From contig NZ_CADFGP010000072.1 of assembly GCF_902833905.1 (NCBI RefSeq), forward strand, positions 1-33,061: a DNA stretch of 33,061 nt. The letters are read 5' to 3'. Each line of letters starts with the position of its first letter. Position 1 is the stretch's first letter. Of the stretch, positions 8,687-17,400 are shown one piece after another. Below the pieces are notes generated by a model, which worked only from the letters and a program-made list of their open reading frames with translations, was not told the DNA's origin and did no database searches. A program made the position numbers and the translations under genes. This DNA is from Paraburkholderia tuberum STM678 (GTDB lineage Bacteria > Pseudomonadota > Gammaproteobacteria > Burkholderiales > Burkholderiaceae).

Positions 8687-8905
8687 ATGAAAATGTCTCA
8701 CAGATTGCGGTCCCGTTCGGCAGGGCCGGTTTGGGGGCTGATTCTGGGCCTGTTCCTGATGTTGATCGGAATCGGCCTCTGGATCTATGCGAAATCAATG
8801 CAACCCGGCAGTCGCCTCGATGAATCGCTTGCGATGGCAGCAATGCTCATTGGCGCTTTTCTGGCTGCTTACGCCGGACGGGAAATCAGGAAAAGAGATC
8901 GATAA
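8687..8905 (+). CDS. small two-helix membrane protein
   Basis: The protein is 72 aa from the ATG at 8687; ATGs at 8642 and 8693 are in frame and the start is uncertain. There are two clear transmembrane segments: 'WGLILGLFLMLIGIGLWIYA' and 'SLAMAAMLIGAFLAAYAG'. A short polar linker separates them. The N-terminus is basic (RLRSRS) and the tail reads 'REIRKRDR', so both ends are probably cytoplasmic by the positive-inside rule. The function is unknown. Confidence 0.55.
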   Translation: MKMSHRLRSRSAGPVWGLILGLFLMLIGIGLWIYAKSMQPGSRLDESLAMAAMLIGAFLAAYAGREIRKRDR

Positions 8906-9004
8906 TTCCACAGCCGCGTCGGTAACCCTTGTGTGTTTTCCCGGTCGGGTTCGTGCGTTGCGCGGGAATGGCAACACTGATTCGCCAGTTGCGAGGGTTC
9001 CCCT

Positions 9005-9439
9005 ATGTCCGGGTCGGCGTTGGTTGCCAGGATTCCTGCGGCCGAGCCGTTGGTCGGTGAGCTGCGCATGCGCTTTGGTGCCAGCTGCAAGCTGCGCGTC
9101 CCCGCGGATATCACGGTGTTGTTCCCATTCATACCGGCCGCTGACATTGCACCCGCAGTCATTCATCACGCGCAAGTCGCGTTCGTTGGGCGAGCTGGCG
9201 CTGTTCAGCCTTTCGTTGGGGCTGTCGGACAATTCATAGGGCTGCGCCAATTTCCGTCGATCCTCTTTCTCTCACCGGATCCCCCAGAATCATTCGTTGC
9301 GTTGACAACGGCCCTGGGCAGGGCCTTCCCCGTGTGTAGCCCATACGATGGTACACACGAGGACAGCGTTCCACACCTCAGCGTAGCGGACGGCGACGCG
9401 TCGGATGTCCACGCGGCCTCAATCGAATTGAAGCAATAG
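9005..9439 (+). CDS. 2H phosphoesterase superfamily protein (2'-5' RNA ligase-like), first His replaced
   Basis: This 144-aa protein resembles short 2'-5' RNA ligase/2H phosphoesterase proteins. Its 'VPADITVLFPF' block (33-43) corresponds to the usual 'PAHITVLFPF', and 'PHLSVADG' (123-130) holds the second H-x-S/T motif (His124, Ser126). In the first motif the expected His is Asp35 (codon GAT at 9107-9109). The enzymes use both histidines on 2',3'-cyclic phosphates or 2'-5' linkages, so this copy is probably impaired or has another role. GAGGG lies 7 nt before the ATG. It stands alone without an operon partner. Confidence 0.7.
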   Translation: MSGSALVARIPAAEPLVGELRMRFGASCKLRVPADITVLFPFIPAADIAPAVIHHAQVAFVGRAGAVQPFVGAVGQFIGLRQFPSILFLSPDPPESFVALTTALGRAFPVCSPYDGTHEDSVPHLSVADGDASDVHAASIELKQ

Positions 9440-9805
9440 CTTCGCACATCGGCACTGATCCAGACAGCATGCAACCCGGTGACCCTGCTCGGAACGCGTC
9501 GGGCCGATGGAAGGAAATGCATGTATTCATGCCTTTCGAACGCATAGCGTCCGGTGCGCCGCCTTTCCTGTGCAACGTCCTCAAACTTCAGCGACGCGAT
9601 CGTTTCGGAGTGACGTTCGGCGATAGGGTATTTACCTATAAAGAAGCATTCCGAACGCCGATTTAACAAAGTTAGAATGTTTTATCTAAATGAGCAAAAC
9701 ACTCTTTGCTCCGTCAGGTACGAGGTCGTGGGCCGCACCCAGAAAACACCGATCTTCCGCCTGACACTGGTCAGGCGCTCGTCGGAAAAAACAAGGAGAG
9801 AATGA
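9440..9805. other. intergenic leader region upstream of the phasin gene
   Basis: The 366 bp hold no gene I trust; a 65-aa open frame at 9469-9666 lacks support. Three structures stand out. An inverted repeat CGTTCGG/CCGAACG (9614-9620, 9651-9657) encloses ATAGG/CCTAT (9623-9627, 9635-9639). A 20-nt perfect hairpin GAGCAAA-N6-TTTGCTC lies at 9692-9711. An AT-rich block at 9660-9690 suits a promoter. Confidence 0.5.
9692..9711. promoter_or_regulatory. inverted repeat upstream of phasin-family gene
   Basis: GAGCAAA (9692-9698) pairs with TTTGCTC (9705-9711) across a 6-nt spacer, about 95 bp before the phasin start codon. There is no T-tract, so an operator is more likely than a terminator. Confidence 0.3.
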
Positions 9806-10156
9806 ATGAGCACACTTATGCCCGAGCAGTTGATCACGTCGCACAAGGCATACATTGCTACCCTGTTCACGCTGACGGGGCAGACGTTCGACGGCTATCG
9901 CAAACTGGTTGAATTGAACCTGGCCACAGCCAGAGGCGCGGGCGCTGAGAGCGCGAAACTGTACCAGGAAGTCCTCTCCTGCAAGACGCCCGAGGAACTG
10001 CTCGTGCAACACGCAAGCGGGTTGCGGCTTGCGTCAGCGCACATCCTGTCGTACGCAGGTCGCTTCTGTGACATCGTGCGCGAGACCCAGTCGAAATGGA
10101 TGCAGGCCGCACAGTCGCAGTACGACGCGGCGAACCGATACGCTTCGAAGTCCTGA
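9806..10156 (+). CDS. phasin family protein (polyhydroxyalkanoate granule-associated)
   Basis: The protein is 116 aa, all-helical and amphipathic, with the phasin pattern 'TLTGQTFDGYRKLVELNLATAR' near its start and 'KTPEELLVQHASGLRLASAHILSY' in the middle (shown in part). Phasins coat PHB/PHA storage granules and influence their number and size. It is shorter than typical Burkholderia PhaP (about 185-190 aa), so it is a minor or partial-length member. A strong AAGGAG sits before the ATG. No pha biosynthesis genes are near. Confidence 0.8.
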   Translation: MSTLMPEQLITSHKAYIATLFTLTGQTFDGYRKLVELNLATARGAGAESAKLYQEVLSCKTPEELLVQHASGLRLASAHILSYAGRFCDIVRETQSKWMQAAQSQYDAANRYASKS

Positions 10157-10230
10157 GTTTATGACTGGAAAGATGAACGTGCGGCAGAGCCGTCGCACCC
10201 TGTATCTCTGAGTTCGCCCAGGAGGCATCC

Positions 10231-10428
10231 GTGCTCAGTCCGCACGAATTTACAACGCTGATGGTCGTCAGGGATGCGCCCGACCAGATCGAACCGGACC
10301 GCCTGGAACTTCGCACCCTCCTTGACCTGCGGCTGGTGACACTGGAACCACTTTTGACAGGCCGACAGTGTCCGCGCATCACGCCGAACGGCAGGGCGGT
10401 CCTGGACGCCGTTGCGCGCATTGGCTAA
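10231..10428 (+). CDS. small hypothetical protein
   Basis: The protein is 65 aa starting with GTG at 10231, fixed by a strong AGGAGG 5 nt upstream. It is rich in Leu and Arg, with 'ELRTLLDLRLVTLEPLL' and the block 'CPRITPNGRAVLDAVARIG'. The final segment resembles the tail of a small winged-helix module ('.ITP.G..VL.A..'), but that is only an impression. A truncated second copy lies at 6725-6870. The function is unknown. Confidence 0.6.
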   Translation: MLSPHEFTTLMVVRDAPDQIEPDRLELRTLLDLRLVTLEPLLTGRQCPRITPNGRAVLDAVARIG

Positions 10429-10556
10429 CCGGCTGGCAGCAAGGCTCGACCGGCCCGGGATGAGGCGGCGCACAGACCAGCGTTGTGGCGGCAACCGTTT
10501 TTGCCGGCAAGCGGACCAGTGAATGTCTCGAAGCCTGAGTGACGAAGGAGGCAAAA

Positions 10557-10715
10557 ATGAGCACGTCATGGATTGGCATTGCGGTCGGTACCCTGGTGCT
10601 GGTCATCGCCGCGATCGGTGTGGCTGGACATTATCGACGCGAACATCGTCGCGAGCAGTTGCTCAGGAATCTGGATCATCACGACTGGTGCCACTGGGTC
10701 CGCACTCGCAGGTAG
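10557..10715 (+). CDS. 52-aa single-pass membrane protein
   Basis: This short gene has a strong GGAGG 6 nt before its ATG. The first 24 residues are one hydrophobic segment ('WIGIAVGTLVLVIAAIGVAG'). A basic, His-rich cytoplasmic tail follows ('HYRREHRREQLLRN', 'HHDWCHWVRTRR'). The arrangement is N-out, C-in by the positive-inside rule. No family is recognised. The frame and the ribosome site make it likely to be translated. Confidence 0.6.
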   Translation: MSTSWIGIAVGTLVLVIAAIGVAGHYRREHRREQLLRNLDHHDWCHWVRTRR

Positions 10716-10764
10716 GTGTCGCGGTACAAAAAAGTCGGCACCTGGAGCGCACCCCAAACCGTGT

Positions 10765-11360
10765 TTAACGCCCAGTAAACGTCTGGTCCACGAATGCGCG
10801 CAACTGAGTCATGTCGGTTTTTGCGTAGGCAGCGGTTGTCTGTATGGACGCGTGACCAAGCAGCGCCTGCGCGGCTGGCAGCGGCACCTTGTGGTCGACG
10901 ACGAGCGCACGCGCATAGCCGTGTCGCAGCCAGTGGGGCGAGGCCTGCCGAAGACGCGCAGCACCGGCGTGATCGACCTTTTCGAGATCGTCGGCGGCGG
11001 CCGCAAAGATCGACTTCACCTCGTCGTACAGGCCCGATTCCCTGAGCGCACCGCCCTTGAGCCCGTGGATCAGCGCCGCATGCTCGAAAGGAACGGGTTG
11101 CGGCGGCAGGCCGCGCAGCTGCCGGTAGGTTTGCAGGATCGGCACGCAGACCGCGGGCAACGGTATTGCGCGCGGCTTGCGCCGCTTGCCAAGCACGTGC
11201 AATGTCCAGCGGTCGCCCGCGTCGTCGGCCTCCAGCTTTGGCAGTTGCGCCTCGTCGGGGTATTCGTCCTTCCCGTGCAAAATCTGGCGGTAGTCTCCCG
11301 GAGAGTCGCGCCCAGTAAGGCTTGCCGTTTCCGCGTCCGTTACGCCCAGCTGGATCTAGC
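10765..11360 (-). pseudogene. tyrosine recombinase (phage-type integrase), 5'-truncated
   Basis: The minus-strand frame holds the catalytic half of a tyrosine recombinase. It has a beta-hairpin Lys in 'LGKRRKPRAIPLP', the box II 'HWLRHGYAR', 'LLGHASIQTT' and then the nucleophile Tyr in 'AAYAKTD'. The first catalytic Arg region and the whole N-terminal core-binding domain are missing. The frame can be followed upstream through 'VTDAETASLTGRDSPGDYRQILHG' (in part) to an in-frame TAG near 11355, where unrelated sequence begins. A TTG at 11280 could start a 171-aa peptide, but it would be inactive. It is probably the remains of an integrase from an island or integron-like element. Confidence 0.8.
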
Positions 11361-11410
11361 AAACTATTGAAAAGTCACTGCTTTTCGGAGCGAAGCGCCA
11401 GATTTTGCAC
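11277..11410. repeat. 16-nt inverted repeat at integrase/IS701 junction
   Basis: CGCCAGATTTTGCACG occurs on the minus strand at about 11277-11292, inside the integrase remnant, and on the plus strand at about 11395-11410, inside the chimeric tail of the IS701 remnant. Similarity continues past it (GGGAAGGACGA versus AAAGGTACGA). The repeats face each other about 100 bp apart across the breakpoint. Confidence 0.6.
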
Positions 11411-11863
11411 GAAAGGTACGACTACCCCGCGCTTCACTTCCCCACGGCGGCCAGCCTCGCTGCCACGGAGTCGTACTGACTTGCCGAGCTGCCCACAGTA
11501 CTGGCGTGCCACCCCGACCGAATGACGCCCCTTCTTTGGAAAACCGGTGTCGTCAATAATCCAGTAGTAGCCGGCCTCTTCAGCAGCGTGCGCGCCTAAC
11601 GCGGGCATCACCCATTCGCGTACCCGCTGCAGGAGCGCACGATCAGACCATTCTGCCTTGGCCACAAAGTGGTGGAGTGACTGGTGCTTCGCACTCGCGT
11701 GAAGTGGGTCAATATGCGCGGCCATCGGCTCGACGCTCTTGCGTGACAGCGGCAATACCAGGCCCGAACAGTAGCCCTTGAGGCCGGCATGGCGATCGGC
11801 GTGCCCTAACGCCTGCGCCAGATGATTCAGATACGCGTCAAATTCGTCGACATCTTCTTTCAT
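11375..11863 (-). pseudogene. IS701-family transposase, N-terminal fragment
   Basis: From the ATG at 11863 the first ~128 residues look like an IS701-type DDE transposase: 'HADRHAGLKGYCSGL', 'SKHQSLHHFVAKAEWSD' (one residue simplified here), 'WIIDDTGFPKKGRHSVGVARQYCGQLGK'-type core (in part). The 'DDTGFPKKG' block contains the first catalytic Asp. After 'CGQLGK' (about 11480) the residues become unrelated and the frame ends at 11375. A full transposase is about 400 aa, so only the N-terminal third remains, fused to foreign sequence. Confidence 0.8.
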
Positions 11864-12030
11864 CGCGATCGCCTGGAGTCTGTATTATTCAATAGTACCA
11901 GGTATCGCTTTGCTGTGAGTATTTTATGACACAGTACGACTAGTTCTGAAGACCGAGACGCCTCCCCCCGCGTCACAATGGTTGTCGCCTGGATAAAATT
12001 GGAATCTGGGGGCGATAAAGAGAGAACAAG

Positions 12031-12510
12031 TTGGCGCGTTACGGAAAGACATTCAAGGACAGGGCAGTGGCGCGGTTGCTGCCGCCGGAGAGCGCATCAG
12101 TGGAAGAGGTTGCGCGAGAGATCGGTGTGGGCGCGCAGACGCTGGAGCGCTGGCGCAGTGATGCGCTGTCCATGCCCGCTCGCGAGCGGGCATGGACAGC
12201 GGCCGCGCGTTTCGAAGCGGTGTTGAGCACGGCAGCGATGGACGAGACGGCCCGCAATGCGTGGTGCCGCGAGCATGGCGTGTATCCGCAGGAACTGGCG
12301 CAGTGGCGGCAAGCGGCCACGCAGGCGCTGGCCGAGCCCGAAGAGGCCCGTGCGAGTCCACAGCAGACGAAGCAGGACCAGCGTCGCATCAAGGAACTGG
12401 AACGCGAACTGCGGCGCAAGGAGAAAGCACTGGCCGAGGCAGCCGCATTGCTGGTTCTTTCAAAAAAACTCGGGGCGATCTTCAACACGGACAAGGGCGA
12501 GGACGAATGA
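12031..12510 (+). CDS. IS3-family transposase OrfA
   Basis: The protein is 159 aa with a probable TTG start at 12031 (no ATG before it in frame). It has an N-terminal helix-turn-helix ('SVEEVAREIGVGAQTLERWR'). A second HTH-like region ('HGVYPQELAQWRQ') follows, then a C-terminal leucine-zipper-like coiled coil ('RRIKELERELRRKEKALAEAAALL'-type heptads, in part). A run of seven A (12462-12468) just before the end is a typical -1 slippage site for making the OrfAB transposase. A 38-nt perfect DNA palindrome lies within the gene at 12164-12201. Confidence 0.85.
   Translation: MARYGKTFKDRAVARLLPPESASVEEVAREIGVGAQTLERWRSDALSMPARERAWTAAARFEAVLSTAAMDETARNAWCREHGVYPQELAQWRQAATQALAEPEEARASPQQTKQDQRRIKELERELRRKEKALAEAAALLVLSKKLGAIFNTDKGEDE
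12164..12201. repeat. 38-nt perfect palindrome inside IS3 orfA
   Basis: The two 19-nt arms, CGCTGTCCATGCCCGCTCG and its exact complement, meet without a spacer. The sequence encodes 'ALSMPARERAWTA'. On RNA it would form a very stable hairpin within orfA. Confidence 0.85.
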
Positions 12511-13598
12511 TCGGCCTCGAAGATCGCCAGTTCCTGGCCCGGGAAATCGATTCGGCAAGACTGGCTGGCGCACGGTTGCGCCTGGCCTGCGAGGTGGCCG
12601 GAATCGACGTGCGTACCCTGCAGCGCTGGAGGGCCAATCAAGGGCTCGTCACTGGCGACGCCAGGCCCGGCGCGATGCGCCTGCTGCCCGCGCACACCTT
12701 GAGCCCGCAGGAGCGGGAAAACGTGCTGCGCGTAGCCAGCGAGCCGCGCTTTGCCGACATGCCACCGGCGCGCATCGTGCCGATGCTGGCTGACGAAGGC
12801 GTGTATATCGCCAGCGAATCGACCTTTGCACGCGTGCTGCGCGAGCATGGGCAGATGAGGCGCCGTGGCCGTGCCAGAACTCCTTCGAGCGGCCGGCCGC
12901 CGACCACGCACGTTGCAACCGCGCCGCGCCAGGTGTGGTGCTGGGACATGACCTATTTGCCGGCAACGGTCACAGGGCGATGGTTCCACCTGTACCTGAT
13001 TCTGGACCTGTACAGCCGCAAGATTGTCGGCTGGGAGGTGCACGACAGCGACGCGGCCGAACACGCTGCTCATCTCGTACGTCGTACGGCGCTCTCCGAA
13101 GGCATTGCCGCCCTTGAGGCCCGGCCGGTGCTGCACGGCGATAACGGGGCGACGCTGAAGGCCACGACCGTGCTGGCGATGCTGCACTGGCTGGGCATCA
13201 AGCCGTCGTACTCGCGCCCCCGGGTCAGCGACGACAACGCCTATGCCGAGGCGCTGTTCCGAACCGCGAAGTACCGGCCGGAGTTTCCGGTCACAGGCTT
13301 CGAGGACCTGAACGCTGCTCGCACCTGGGCTGCCGGCTTCGTGCAGTGGTACAACTTCGAGCATCGTCATAGTGGCATCCGCTACGTGACGCCTGCGCAG
13401 CGTCACGCCGGTGACGATCGTGCGCTTCTCGCCGCTCGGCATGCACTGTACGAGAGGGCCCGCGAGCGCAATCCGGCCCGCTGGTCGCGCCACACGCGCA
13501 ACTGGACACCGGTTGGTGCCGTGACGCTTAACCCCGAACGCGACTCAGTCGTCGAGATGGCGTCGATCAGCGCAAATAAACAGCCTCTGGCTGCATGA
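12507..13598 (+). CDS. IS3-family transposase OrfB (DDE integrase core)
   Basis: The protein is 363 aa and overlaps the orfA stop by ATGA. The retroviral-type integrase core has Asp147 ('WDMTY'), Asp212 ('HGDNG') and Glu248 ('NAYAEALF'), giving the DD(35)E spacing of IS3 elements. The C-terminus has the usual 'WYNFEHRHSGIRYVTPAQRH'. It is intact and probably expressed as an OrfAB fusion by -1 frameshifting. Confidence 0.93.
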   Translation: MIGLEDRQFLAREIDSARLAGARLRLACEVAGIDVRTLQRWRANQGLVTGDARPGAMRLLPAHTLSPQERENVLRVASEPRFADMPPARIVPMLADEGVYIASESTFARVLREHGQMRRRGRARTPSSGRPPTTHVATAPRQVWCWDMTYLPATVTGRWFHLYLILDLYSRKIVGWEVHDSDAAEHAAHLVRRTALSEGIAALEARPVLHGDNGATLKATTVLAMLHWLGIKPSYSRPRVSDDNAYAEALFRTAKYRPEFPVTGFEDLNAARTWAAGFVQWYNFEHRHSGIRYVTPAQRHAGDDRALLAARHALYERARERNPARWSRHTRNWTPVGAVTLNPERDSVVEMASISANKQPLAA

Positions 13599-13995
13599 GT
13601 GAGGCGACAACTTGCTTGACGCGCGCCGGCCTCGACTCGATGCAACATCAGTTGCACGACCAGCCGGCGAGGTAAAGGCAAAGGCGGCGCGTCTGAGTCG
13701 TGTCCTTATCGATCGGAATGGTGAACGGCGCCTGTTGTAAAGTCGGGCGCCGCAAGGCAAACAGGGCAACATCGCCTGCGCTGTCAGACCCTCTACACGA
13801 GCAGATACACCTAACGATTGCATCCCGCGGAAGGAAAACTGTTGGGAAGGCTCTCCCGCTACCGCTGCCCGCCAAGCGGATGCCTACTACTATGAAACAT
13901 ATTCCTTGGAAGCGTACAATTGCTTCGCATCCTCAAAAGGTTATAACGGGGCATCTATAGCCCGGGGGTGTGTTGATAGTATTGTGTGCACCCGC

Positions 13996-14265
13996 ATGAA
14001 TATGATGCTTATTGCCAACGGGACGCCGATCACTATCGAACCCGAATCTGGTCAGCCGGACGACAGGGGCCAAACTTACATGCCGCCTGGAACTATTGAG
14101 AAATTCGCTTGGGCCAGATGGCTTCTGGGTGGCGTGGGAAAGCCGAAAGGCTTTGAGTTTCTGCGTGAATACACCCGCCTTTACAAGCATTCCGGATTGA
14201 CGGATTTATTGCGTTCTACGGCAGCAACGGGCGCTATTAGCCCGGCCGGCTGCACTGTCGAGTAG
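13996..14265 (+). CDS. possible small hypothetical protein
   Basis: An 89-aa frame begins 'MNMMLIANGTPITIEPESG' and includes 'EKFAWARWLLGGVGKPKGFEFLREYTRLY' (in part). The amino-acid composition looks protein-like, but no good ribosome site is present and I recognise no family. It could also be the remains of a longer gene, since the frame is open upstream to 13906. Confidence 0.3.
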   Translation: MNMMLIANGTPITIEPESGQPDDRGQTYMPPGTIEKFAWARWLLGGVGKPKGFEFLREYTRLYKHSGLTDLLRSTAATGAISPAGCTVE

Positions 14266-14373
14266 CCGGATGAGAAAGCTGAGTTGCGTCGTTGAGCGCG
14301 GTGGGGCGGATCGAGTCACTTACTGTCAAGTCGGAAAATGGTTGTTGGCGTGCCCTTTGTCGAGGGGATGCCT

Positions 14374-14402
14374 TTGCTATTACGCGCCGAACGAGCTATA
14401 GA
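14374..14402 (+). promoter_or_regulatory. putative sigma-70 promoter for the NB-ARC/WD40 gene
   Basis: TTGCTA (14374-14379) and TATAGA (14397-14402) are separated by the ideal 17 bp. Each matches the consensus at 4 of 6 positions. The start codon is 35 bp downstream of the -10 box. Confidence 0.45.
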
Positions 14403-14437
14403 AGAGAAAGTTCACGCACATTCCGGAGCCGCACACC

Positions 14438-17400
14438 ATGGCCCTGCGCGTTTATCTCTCCTCCACCTACGTGGACCTCAAGGACTATCGCGACGCCGTA
14501 TTCAAGGCGCTGGAAAAAGGCGGCCTCCAGGTCGCACGCATGGAGGCGTACACCGCCGCCGACGACCGGCCCATGGATCTCTGCCTGAGGGACGTGGCTC
14601 AGTCGGATCTCTATGTCGGCGTCTTCGGCTGGCGCTATGGCTTCGTTCCTCCTATCGCGCACGGGAACGAGGCAGGTCTTTCTATCACCGAGCTGGAGTA
14701 CCGCCGGGCTCTCACGCGACACATTCCGACGTTGCTATTCCTGAGCGACGAGTCGACCCGAGAGCAGTGGCCTGAGTGTTATCGGGACGACTGGACCGGA
14801 AACGGCGAAAGCGGCAAGCGCATCACGGCATTGCGCGCTGAACTCGGCACGGAAAAAACGCGGCAGTTCTTCGCCGACTCGCAGCAGCTAGCCACCGACG
14901 TGTTGGCTGCCATCCTGCGTAGCGGTGCGGTCAAGCGCCCCTTTCTCGTTCCGCCCATGCCAGTGGGCTTCGTGGCTCGGGCACGCGAGACCGCTGACAT
15001 CAAAAGGAACTTGCTGTCCGGGACGTCACACCAGGCGGTCGCGATCACTGCGGCGATCCAAGGAGCGGGCGGTTTCGGCAAAACCACCTTGGCTTCGGCC
15101 GTATGTCACGACCCTGAGATCATTGCCGCGTTTCCCGGCGGGGTGCTTTGGACCGAGCTGGGTCAGGCGCCTGATATTCAGGCTCGCCTCACCGAGTGGT
15201 ACCACGCGCTGTGTTCCGATGCTCGGGACATGGACAGCGCATTCATGTCGGCGGAAGACGTGCGACGCGCCGTTAGCGAGCGAATCGCGAGGCGCGGTGT
15301 TCTGCTGGTGGTTGATGACGTATGGAATGCGCTTCATCTGAAACCCTTTAGCGAGTTGGGTACAGCCCGTTTGCTGTACACGTCCCGCATCAAGCAGTTG
15401 ATTCCGACGGCCCAGACGGTGCCCGTCGACGAGATGACGAAGGAGCAGGCGGCTGCGCTGCTGGCGCGTGATCTGCCGGTTGCGAGGGACGACGTTCGCT
15501 TTCGTGAGCTTGCCGATAGGCTGGGTAATTGGGCGCTGTTACTCGAGTTGGCCAACGCACGTCTCATCGAGGAGTTCCATGCGCGTGGAGCTATCGAGGC
15601 AGCCTATCAACATGTGACCCAGTTACTGTCCAGGCGCGGTGTCTTTGGTTTGGACGTACGGAATGCCGAGAGCCGCAACCAGGCCGTACGGCTGACGTTG
15701 CAGATCGGGATAGAGGAGGGCCAGACTGCAGTCGGCCCTAGAGCCTACGAGCTGGGTATTTTCCCGGGGCACACCGCGATTCCGGTGCGGGCTATCGTTG
15801 AGCTGTGGGGGAATGACCAATTCACGATTGAAGAAGATTTCCTGCGTCCCCTCGACCAGATGCATGTCATTACGTGGAATCGGCAAGAAAATACGGTGCG
15901 TCTGCATGACGTGGTGCGGGCGGGATTGGCAGCCCTAGCGGGCAATCGCTCCGCCGTTCACCAGCGCTTGATCGATTCATGGGGCGTTCCGGCTCGAATC
16001 CCGTCCGATCACTCCTATGCCTGGCGATGGTTCGGCTGGCATTGCGTCGAGGCAGGCCAACCTGAACGCTTGCGTGACTGTCTGTTCGATCCAGGCTGGT
16101 TGCATGCCAAGCTCACAGCGGTCGGCGTTGCTGCGATCATCGGGGACTGCGAACGCCTCAGCATGCAGCAAGACGAAGATAAGACAGCAAGCCGCAAGGA
16201 GGATCGAGCAGTCGAATTGCTTGCCGACGCACTGCGTAAGTCTGCCCACGTGCTCGCCCCGTATCCCGATCAGCTTGAAAACCAGCTCTTTGGCCGCTTT
16301 CGGCCGGGCCTTGCGCACGATCTTGACGACTTGCTTCAAAGGATCGCGCCACGCCTGGCACGCCAAAGGTTGGGGGCGCTTTTCCCGAGGCTTGATCCCG
16401 TGGGCGGTGCGCTCCGGCTCACGCTCGTTGGACACCAAAGCACGGTGCGGGGCGCGCTGCTGCTACCGGACGGGCAGGCGTTGTCGTGGTCGGCGGATCA
16501 CACGCTGCGGATATGGGATTTGGCGACGGGTGCAAGCCGGACGCTCACTGGCCACAAAGACGCGGTGGGGGGGGCGCTGCTGCTGCCGGACGGACAGATG
16601 CTGTGGTGGTCGGCGGATCACACGCTGCGGATATGGGACTTGGCGACGGGCACGAGTCGGACGCTCACTGGCCACAAAGACGCGGTGGGCGGCGCGCTGC
16701 TGCTGCCGGACGGACAGGCGCTTTCGTGGTCAGCGGATCGCACGCTGCGAATATGGGACCTGGCGACCGGCGCTAGCCGGGTGCTCACCGGCCACAAAGA
16801 GGCGGTGGTGGGCGCGCTGCTGCTACTCGACGGGCAGGCGCTAACGTGGTCTGCGGACATGCTGCGGATATGGAACCTGGCGACGGGCGAAAGCCGGGCG
16901 CTCACCGCCCACCAGGGCCCGGTGCGGGGCGCATTGCTGCTGCCGGACGACCTGGTGCTGTCATGGTCGGGGGCTTGGTCGGCGGGGCTGTGGGGCCCGC
17001 CGGTTGACACTCTGCATGTATGGAACCTGGCGACGGGCGCAAACCGGGTGACTGTCGCAGACCGGGTGATCGCCGCAGCTAAGGCGCTCTACGCCCACAC
17101 AGAGGCGGTGGGGGGCGCGCTGCTGCTGCCGGATGGGCGGGTGCTGTCGTGGTCGGGAGCCTGGAAGGCGTACACGCTGCGGATATGGGATTTCTCGACG
17201 GGCGCGAGTCGGACGCTTACCGGGCACGAAGACGCTGTCGTGGGGGCGATGTCGCTGCCGGACGGACAAGCGCTGTCATGGTCGGCGGATCGCACGCTGC
17301 GGGTGTGGGACCTGGCGACGGGCGCGAGTAGGGCGCTCACCGGGCACAAAAACGCGGTGGCGGGTGCGCTGCTGCTGCCGGACGGACAGGCGCTGTCGTG

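Larger units (their letters stand above)
11979..13613 (+). mobile_element. IS3-family insertion sequence (intact)
   Basis: The element holds orfA and orfB in a -1 frame relation. GTTGTCGCCT (11981-11990) near its left end is inverted at AGGCGACAAC (13602-13611) after orfB, giving a 10-bp inner match of the terminal repeats. The exact ends and target duplication are not clear. It lies between the IS701 remnant and the accessory island. Confidence 0.75.
13614..14437. other. IS-to-island spacer, largely unassigned
   Basis: About 820 bp separate the IS3 element from the NB-ARC gene. The first 380 bp hold nothing I can assign, only open frames without family features. A possible small gene lies at 13996-14265 and a promoter at 14374-14402. 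The base composition is lower in GC than in neighbouring genes, consistent with acquired DNA. Confidence 0.5.

Noticed and set aside
9205..9669. 154-codon minus-strand frame over the 2H phosphoesterase gene
   Set aside because: The plus strand gives a coherent 2H-family protein with a good ribosome site; the minus product does not resemble anything.
10700..11400. tRNA gene or attachment site beside the integrase remnant
   Set aside because: I found no cloverleaf-like sequence and no matching direct repeat.
12039..13493. 484-codon minus-strand open frame
   Set aside because: It is antisense to IS3 orfA/orfB, whose products have clear catalytic motifs.
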